A DNA stretch of 64,000 bases from NCBI GenBank assembly GCA_022813625.1, contig JAKLMB010000033.1:124001-188000 (forward strand), written 5' to 3'. The notes under the pieces were generated by a model. It was not told the DNA's origin, searched no databases, and saw only the letters and a program-made list of their open reading frames with translations. Shown here one piece after another: positions 57,086 to 64,000 of the stretch. Source of the stretch: Aaosphaeria pasadenensis. Its lineage: Eukaryota; Ascomycota; Dothideomycetes; Pleosporales. A program made the position numbers and the translations under genes. Each line of letters starts with the position of its first letter. Within the stretch, counting starts at the first letter, position 1.

Positions 57086-59121
57086 ATGAACACTGGAGCC
57101 TGGTTGCTGGCAGCAGCTGAATTCCTGCTCCTGGGAGACGTAATCTGGGGACTTGAACTCGATTTTCACCCCTCTTACCGGAATCTTAACCCTTGTCCGC
57201 CGGAAGGATGCATTGCTTCGGCCCGCGATACCGACAAGGTATCGGCACGAAACGTGAACTGGACGGGCTTTTATTGTGACGATGATATGGTCGCCTATCC
57301 CTATCATTTCTACCCCGAGGAGAAGTGGAGCCATTTTAATGCAGATGCCGCATGGGCAGATGTCATAAGAATCTACAAGGATTTCGATAAGATTGAAGGA
57401 GCCGACTTCAGTCAGTCAATCCAGAAGACACTACGTATTGCTGGCGGGAATACTAGATGCGGTGATATTGAACAGAGGTCAAACTGCGAGGTCGAAATAG
57501 AATGCGAAGGTGGCATGGACTCTGAAGATTCAGGTCCTGCAGCACCGTTGATTTGGAATTCGCTGGTTTACATTCACACGATCCATGAAGAATATCACGA
57601 CCTTCTCTTGCAGATAGCAACAATTATTACTCCTAGTAAGTTGAGACTATGTATTGGATAGATTTGGACGGATCTCATGAGGCAGAGATTCACAATCGTC
57701 TTGCTGCATACATCAGATACTCATTGCCTCTGTTTTGCCTTAGACTGACTTTATTTTGCGGTTGTAGTGCTACGAGAGCTAGAGTACCAGATGGCTCCAA
57801 TCACACCAGAAAAAGACACAACTTGGAAATCATGTCTCACTGATCTTTTAACCCTTGGAACCATTTCATCTTCTGGCCCTTTTTTGAATTCCATACTCCG
57901 GACAAAGTCATACTTCAGACAAAAGGCGAACGAGGGTTCCTCCATGAATGAAACTACCAAAGATACAACCATGGGTCTAGTTCGACACAGTACGGCCATT
58001 GCCATGCATTTACTTTCTGATGACAGAAGGGGAGAGGGCATGTGGGGACCGGAAAGTCAGGATTCCTTCTATGCATACATGGGGAGCGCCGTCTGGGGTT
58101 GGGCCAACGCTACAGCATTCGCGCTCTCTGCGCTGTTTAATGGCGAGGACAAGAACATTGATCTTCTTTGGGACACAATATCTGGCGGGAAACTTGTATG
58201 GGGCCAGGTAGATAGGGATAAGCCACAATTCAGGATAATGGACGTAGTGGAGCTTGCGGCGAATATCTTGAAGTCTACATTTGCTATGGCAATCCCCGAG
58301 CTGTGGTATGTTAACCATCATCCCCCTGGTTCACTTCGTCTCGAGTTTTATTTCTGACGACAATATGAAACCTAGGAAAGTGACAAAGTCCCACGTTTTT
58401 GTGGTCGATTCAGGTTTTGGATGCGATGATAACAAACCGCCTAACGACTACCTGACGGAAGAGGCTATCTCCATCGCGGGCGTTTGCCATGAGGAAAAGA
58501 TGTACTATCTGGCGCAGCCCAAAGGTAATAGCAAGTCCGGGAAGTTTTCACCACCAAAAGGCATCAAATCACTCGATGGAGAGGCATTCGGGAGTGTAAC
58601 AAAGGAAGACTTGGTCAAGGGCGCTATTCGCACCTATCTTAAGAATGGTGGAGTGAACGGAGGTGGATTGCCAGATCTGACCAACAACGGTACAAGTTTC
58701 CATTTCTTTGAACTCAATGCTCCTTTCTGACTTATTACATCCAGAAACTATCAACGACCTACTCAATGTCGACATTACAACTCCGGGGTACATCCGCATT
58801 CCGGTCTGCAGTGCTGCTGATGCACTCCAATCCTGGCGTACCAAAGGTTCAGACACTGCTGAGAATTATCCCTGTAACATGTCTGCGGGGAAATGATAAA
58901 TCTAGTTTATATGGCTACAATATGTTTCATCCGACGCGTACTCTCTAATTTCTCATCATCTAGGTGGATCATCGTTTGAGGACAGAACAAACAGTACGTC
59001 GGCCAAAGTGGACGACCACCGCTCCGTAACATTGAGCACGATGGCACCACTGAGTGGACGGTTCAGGTTATTGAAAAAAACCAAAGATATAACACAAGTG
59101 TGCAGGGAGTTGCACCTTTGA
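57086..59121 (+). CDS. Secreted protein resembling the non-catalytic C-terminal part of fungal subgroup-C chitinases
   Basis: Exons 57086-57635, 57768-58305, 58376-58689 and 58745-58873, and probably 58964-59121, give about 562 residues. If the last donor is not used, translation stops at 58896 with 517 residues. A signal peptide (WLLAAAEFLLLGDVIWG) starts the protein. The body pattern (FYCDDDMVAYPYHF, APLIWNSLVYIHTIHEEYHD, LLTLGTISSSGPFLNSIL, WKVTKSHVFVVDSGFGCDD, VCHEEKMYYLAQP, ITTPGYIRIPVCS and NYPC) resembles, from memory, the region that follows the GH18 domain in some large fungal chitinases and also exists as stand-alone secreted proteins. No chitinase motif is present here. The 132-base first intron is long for this window. 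Role unknown; a cell-wall or competitor-directed secreted function is a guess. Confidence 0.72.
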
Positions 59122-59771
59122 AGTTGAGACGCGAGAAACAGTGGCAACATAACTTCAGGTTTGTTGCCAAGATGACATTGATATTGTCAATTATATACTT
59201 AATGGCACGGCCCAGGCGACAGAGTAGCTATTCAAGGGAACGTGAAGCACAATGAAAACGTTCACCAACAGAAGGTTAAGCGGAGTATGTTTGGGTTTTA
59301 GATAACAGTAATGTAGATGTATGAAAGCATTCTCATTTAATCAATATTAATTGCAAGCGGAGCTTTACTATTAGAGTAAGGGAAGTTGTAATGCAATGTT
59401 TATTCTACGAGGGAGATTTTCCACATCCATAGATACCTAGGTACAATCATGGTCGATGCACTCGGACTCGGTGTCCGCAGTCCGATGGTGTGCGCACAAT
59501 TGAGCACGAGTAGGACTTGCGGTGCCGCACATTGACCCCATTCCATATTAACAGTCACAGTTCCCAAGTCTATTTGGTGAACATGAATCATCGTTATTGT
59601 GGGCTTTAGTCGGTACTTTTTAAGCTATGTAGATCTAGTATGAGAACACTTGATATGAATTTTATAAGAGCAGATATCCCGAGCCACGTCTGCCTCATCT
59701 TCCTTTCCATTTTCTATAAGTCGAGACACTCTAACATACTAATAAATCATCTATCTACTCTACAACGCACT
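59122..59771. other. Intergenic, promoter of the aldehyde dehydrogenase
   Basis: A 650-base region without a protein-like frame. It holds the 3' flank of the secreted protein gene and the promoter and CT/AT-rich leader of the aldehyde dehydrogenase. Confidence 0.5.
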
Positions 59772-61288
59772 ATGTCACTGGAGACCATCCGGACCATATC
59801 GCCTGTAACAGGCGAAGTCATCCTAGAACAGCCAGGAACAACACTCGAACAAGCCCGACAAATTTCAAAACGTTCAAAAGAAGCCTTTACACAATGGAAA
59901 TCAACCGACCTCGCAACGCGGAAGTCTATTGTCTCCGCAGGCCTATCACTGATACAGAAGCGCAAGGAAGAGCTTGGCCGTGAACTGAGCTCTCAGATGG
60001 GGCGGCCGATCGCATACAGTTCGAAGGAAATCGAGACAATGCAGAAACGAGCAGACTACCTCCTCGAAATCGCAGAGGAAGCGCTCAAGCCTATCCCTGG
60101 AAAAGAAGAATCTGGGTTCAAGAGATGTGTCAAGAAAGAGCCCGTCGGACCTGTACTCATAGTGTTTGCATGGAATGTGAGTGTTTCGAGAGATCGGTGA
60201 TTTATTTACGATGCATGCTGAACAAGGCTATTTAGTTTCCCTACTTGATACTAGTCAACTCTCTCATTCCTGCTCTTCTGTCTGGGAACAGCGTTATTAT
60301 CAAGCCCTCGCCCCAAACGCCTTTAGTCGGCGCAAGGATCGTGGAAATCTTCACCGAAGCTGGCCTTCCCCAAAATGTACTACAGGTTATCCAGACTGGT
60401 GACCCCAACATGCTGGAACAGCTCGTCAAGCTTCCTGAGATCCAACAAGTCACATTTACTGGCTCCACGGCCGTCGGCATCAAGCTCCGCGAAGCCACAG
60501 CGGGACGCATCATTCCTCTAGGACTTGAGCTGGGTGGCAACGATCCAGCGTACGTTCGACCGGACGTAGATGTAAAATATGTTGCCGCTCAGCTTGTAGA
60601 TGGTGCTGTTTTCAATACAGGACAGAGCTGCTGTTCGATTGAAAGGGTGTACGTCCACGATAGTGTACACGATGAGCTAGTGCAAGAGATGCAGAACGAG
60701 CTATCCAGGTAAACTTCTAACCACCTAAACACAAATACTGACGACTATGTACTAACTTCAATTTTTAGTTACAAAGTTGGTGACCCATTCGACCAAACCA
60801 CCACCGTAGGCCCAGCCATCTCCGCCGCAGCCGTCAAGGCAATCCAAGCACAAATCGATGACGCACTATCCAAAGGCGCCCTCGACTCTACGCTCGCAAA
60901 CTCAACATTCCAGAACCTCCCTTCCAAAGGCTCCTTCATAGCCCCTCGCATCCTGACAAACACCGACCACACCATGGCCGTCATGCGCGACGAAACCTTC
61001 GGCCCCGTGATCCCCGTCTGCAAAGTGTCCTCCGATGAGGAGGCTATCGCGCTCATGAACGACAGCGACTACGGTCTCACTGCCAGCGTGTGGACAAAGG
61101 ATATCTCCAGGGGTGAGGAGATCATCGACAAGTTGGAGGCGGGCACTGTGTTTTTGAATCGTGCGGATTACCCGAACCCAGATCTTGCGTGGACGGGGTG
61201 GAAGAATAGCGGGCTTGGATGTACGTTGGGGCCGAAGGGGTTTGACGCTTTTTACAAGTTAAAGAGTTGGCACGTTAAGATGATTTAG
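59772..61288 (+). CDS. Aldehyde dehydrogenase (NAD(P)+-dependent, semialdehyde-type)
   Basis: Exons 59772-60176, 60236-60708 and 60769-61288 give 465 residues. The catalytic machinery is intact: GPVLIVFAWNFPYLI (start of the cofactor fold), the nucleotide loop FTGSTAVG, general base Glu233 in LELGGNDPAYV, catalytic cysteine in FNTGQSCCSIERV (Cys267 by alignment) and the C-terminal DYPNPDLAWTGWKNSGLG substrate-loop region. It oxidises an aldehyde to the acid with NAD(P)+. The DYP...AWTG...SG pattern is common in fungal succinate-semialdehyde-like enzymes, but substrate is not certain. An upstream in-frame ATG adds 44 hydrophobic, non-conserved residues; the MSLETIRTISPVTGE start fits the family better. 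Both introns have consensus sites and closing phases. It is tail-to-tail with the next gene. Confidence 0.94.
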
Positions 61289-61343
61289 AAGTAGTTTGGC
61301 CGACATTTAGAATAGACGATTTGGATTGTGTTACCTGGTAGAT

Positions 61344-62555
61344 CTACCAACCCTTCAGTGGTACCCAGGTGTCAATGACTACATCTTTCTCATCTACTAC
61401 GTAATACACATAGACTGCGGCTGCGGTAATACAAGAGTGCTGAACCCACAGCCACACCCTGTCACCAACCTTGAACGTCTCGTCTACGCGCTCGTCTCCT
61501 TTCGTGCACCCTAGTATGCCATGTTCCTGTGAAACGCGTACGACATCCCAGTTAGGCCGATCCGTGACCTTTCCAGATCCGGGGAATGCGCTGGTCTCTC
61601 TAGCGAGCACGATGACACCTGCATTGATCAGAGCTTCATTGCGCTCCGGATAGATGCTAACGACTTCAGCAGCAATACGGACAGCTTGGCTATCAATGGG
61701 TGTGACTCCTGTCGAGACTTGCTGAAGGTCATTTGTAGGAAAGTTGCCCGCATGTAACTCGAGCGAGATGTTCTTCGGAATAGCAGTGCGTAGTGTATTC
61801 ACCACGTGAGCAGTCGGGGTAGCACCAATGGAGACTTCGAGAGGCCTCTCTGGAGGCAGAAGCGAGGCTGCCTGAAGAACGCTATCGATTTCTGTTTGCA
61901 GCATTGCTCTCGTATCGGCCTCATTGCGACACCCGTATGAGTGATTCGCGTGGCAGTAGAACCCTTTCAGATTCACTCTTGGCGATGCTTCAACCTTCTT
62001 CACGAGGTCTTGTAAGCGGGTAGAATCCGCAGTAAGACCGGCTCGACGCGCTCCCACATCGATCTTAATGTACACATCCCAGCTTGGCTTGTTTGAGGAG
62101 TCAAGGAGTAGAAGCTGCTGGTCATTATCCAAAAGCAAATCGATCTTGATCTGCTCGGAAAGAACTTCAAGCCGTGGAAGCACGCCTTTGAAGATTGGCA
62201 TACCGAAGATGCATTCATCCAGGAGACCTTCTTTGACCAGGGGAAGTGATCCAGCGATTTCTGGAACGGTGGAGCAGACTACCTTGCGGTATTTTCCACC
62301 TTTCAGCATCATGCGTGTCACTTCGATACTCTGGATTCCACATTAGTTACGAGACCATTGGACGAAGCTTGATACAGGACTCACTTTGAGTGTTTTGGTA
62401 TGAGGACGGAAACCAATACCGAGCTTATCAACATCATCATGTAGTCTTCGAATGTTTGCGTCAAGGACCGGTTTCTTGATGACAAGTGAGGGTGTAGGCA
62501 GCTCCGATGCTGGACGACCAATGTATGATTGATGATGCTCGAGGGAATGATCCAT
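61344..62555 (-). CDS. D-serine dehydratase-like PLP/zinc enzyme (fold type III)
   Basis: Exons 62385-62555 and 61344-62330 give 385 residues. The 54-base intron has donor GTGAGT and acceptor CCAG (phase 0). The alanine-racemase-like barrel carries the PLP lysine in RPHTKTLK (Lys54 by family alignment), a VYIKIDVGARRAG strand, GFYCHANHSY and VSIGATPTA. The metal-site pair in VQHSC (His355, Cys357) matches the zinc ligands of eukaryotic D-serine dehydratases, which turn D-serine into pyruvate and ammonia. D-threonine aldolases and related enzymes share the fold, so substrate is not certain. Length fits the family. The 3' ends of this gene and the aldehyde dehydrogenase are only 55 bases apart. 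Confidence 0.93.
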
Positions 62556-63563
62556 GATAAATGATTGAAGATGTAATATTGAAAATGAATTTAAATCCAG
62601 GCAACGAAATATTTCTGTAGAAAGCGAAGTTGATGATCATTGTCATGATGGAGATATATCGCGCATTCAAGTAAGTTGCTCCATCACGCTAGCGGCCCAC
62701 CCTTTAGCCGTCGTTTTCCATAGATGACACGGGTGGTAAGCCATGACATGGAATTCGATTCAAACAAAAGTGAGTGGCATCATCGGAAACATAGATTATA
62801 AGTTTTGGACCATACCTGCAGTAACATTGAGGGCTATGTTAACAAGAGATGACGTTGTTGCTGATGTTCTCCCGTGCTAACAAATACGTACACACAACTC
62901 GAGTTATGATTGGCTATTGTCACAAGCTTACATAACAGATGTGCCTGTTTCGAGTAATATGTGGTTAATTATAACTCAAATGGAATCCGTATATCAACAA
63001 CTTACTGGTAGTAAGATGGACTGGATCATCAGATGATAGAGCTACCAGGTAGACAAGTACATATCAACTCCACAACAGCAGCTTTACACAATCTGACGTC
63101 AAAGCACTCTCACTGTCTCTGTTCTGCCTATTACTAAGCCATGCAAACGAAACAAACAAGGACGAATCAGGTCTAGGGCGGAATGGCAGGACAGGGCAGG
63201 GATACGCGGGCGAAGCACCAGCCGTTTGGTTTGGTAGGACAAGCGGACTCTCACACACTCCAACGTCCAACGTCGCAGCTCTCTTACCTCTCCAATCTTC
63301 ACCTTTTGGAAAGAATTGCAACCGTCTGCCGATGGAGACGTTGCTTCAGTCATTATTGGAAGAAGGACCAGTCGCGGGGCGGTGCCCACCATCAGCCTGC
63401 GATATCTGAGGTATGTACGCTCAACGCTCGCTCATGCCCGCTTTCCCTCCCCCCCCTCAGGTTCCAAGCTTCCCGCTCCGCTATCGCGAACTCGGTCCCG
63501 CTGCTCGTAATCGGTGCTCATGCCTGGCACCCTGTTGAATGGTAGCCTCGATTAGATGCAGCA
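62556..63563. other. 1-kb divergent promoter region
   Basis: It lies between the dehydratase-like gene and the partial gene at the right edge. Frames at 63064-63545 on both strands overlap each other and have no protein character; a pyrimidine tract near 63445-63462 probably belongs to the leader of the right-hand gene. Confidence 0.5.
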
Positions 63564-64000
63564 ATGTCTAACAACCCGCCAGAAGCGCATTGCCAAAACA
63601 AACTACAACTCGAGGAAGCACATCACACTGTCAGCCAGCCGCAGAGTGCTGAGAACAAAGCCTCATCCCGCTCTACTACCACCACCAAACTGACTTCCCT
63701 ACCTTCCACGCCTACCAAACCACCCAATTCCCATACACATGCGAGTACTAGTTCCGGGTCAAGCGCCTTCATCATCGATCGCAATCCTGAGTTGACGTGG
63801 TCCTCTGGGGACTCGCTCCCCGCCCCGAGCTCCTCCCAGAAACAACATAGAACATCTAGAAGATCTAAACCGCAGAAGGGACAACCCAAATGGAGTAAGG
63901 GAGCTGCATCGTCGGATGATACAGGCTCGGATCGCAAGTCGTCAATATCGAACTCCCCGAAAACATCGTCTTCGCCCGCGCCTCAGCAATCCCCGCGCTC
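63564..64000 (+). CDS. Partial gene, N-terminus of a Ser/Thr/Pro-rich protein
   Basis: Starting at ATG 63564 (MSNNPPEAHCQNKLQLEEAH) the frame stays open for 145 codons to the right edge, so the gene is cut by the window. Composition is very rich in serine, threonine, proline, lysine and glutamine (TTTTKLTSLPSTPTKPPNS; SSSQKQHRTSRRSKPQKGQP; SPKTSSSPAPQQSPRS), typical of a long disordered N-terminal region of a regulatory or RNA-binding protein. One more ordered island reads SAFIIDRNPELTWSSGDSLP. I do not recognise the family. The minus-strand frame over the same bases is a shadow. Confidence 0.6.
   Translation, partial: MSNNPPEAHCQNKLQLEEAHHTVSQPQSAENKASSRSTTTTKLTSLPSTPTKPPNSHTHASTSSGSSAFIIDRNPELTWSSGDSLPAPSSSQKQHRTSRRSKPQKGQPKWSKGAASSDDTGSDRKSSISNSPKTSSSPAPQQSPR

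Noticed and set aside
1..64000. CRISPR arrays, rRNA, tRNA and intact transposons
   Set aside because: No regular spaced repeats, RNA folds, transposase or reverse transcriptase frames, or long terminal repeats were seen by eye; small or decayed elements could be missed.

Overview
The window is nuclear DNA of a filamentous ascomycete (Pezizomycotina). Nearly every gene is split by short introns of about 40-130 bases with GT..AG ends and CTAAC/CTGAC-like branch sites. The protein families are typical of moulds: AA9 lytic polysaccharide monooxygenase, Zn2Cys6 regulators, DUF8021 and DUF7136 secreted proteins, tyrosinase and cutinase-like esterase. The mix of plant-polymer enzymes and secreted proteins suits a plant-associated or saprotrophic fungus. 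I cannot name the class with confidence; Leotiomycetes is a guess. I see no ribosomal RNA, tRNA, CRISPR array or intact transposon. Twenty-three protein genes can be supported. For most of them the exon structure was rebuilt by joining frames at splice sites and checking phase, and coordinates span all exons.

Left part (1-17 kb): a RING-type protein, a DUF8021 secreted protein, a two-exon unknown, an MFS transporter of the pantothenate/allantoate (ACS) family, an AA9 LPMO, a secreted nitrilase-like enzyme and an alpha/beta hydrolase. They are separated by long stretches of non-coding DNA.

Middle part (18-37 kb): an 8-exon membrane protein of the ArAE_2/DUF2421 family with one GC-AG intron; a 9-exon, about 1767-residue NO VEIN/sacsin-like GHKL ATPase with a C-terminal DUF3883 domain and three repeated modules separated by phase-2 introns; a small secreted protein; an MFSD5-type transporter; and a membrane-anchored methyltransferase. 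About 4.9 kb without a convincing gene follows (36.7-41.5 kb).

Right part (41-64 kb): a cutinase-like esterase; a tyrosinase divergent from a Zn2Cys6 regulator; a small tail-anchored protein; an unusual fusion of a CocE/NonD hydrolase with two EthD-like domains, convergent with a regulator carrying both a C2H2 and a Zn2Cys6 finger; a DUF7136 protein; a secreted protein resembling the non-catalytic C-terminal part of some fungal chitinases; an aldehyde dehydrogenase tail-to-tail with a D-serine dehydratase-like PLP/zinc enzyme; and the start of a low-complexity gene cut by the right edge.

The best candidates for new biology are the CocE-EthD-EthD fusion with its neighbouring regulators and tyrosinase (43.9-54.0 kb), and the NO VEIN-like ATPase (23.1-28.9 kb). 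No polyketide or peptide synthase is present, so any metabolic-cluster reading is inference.
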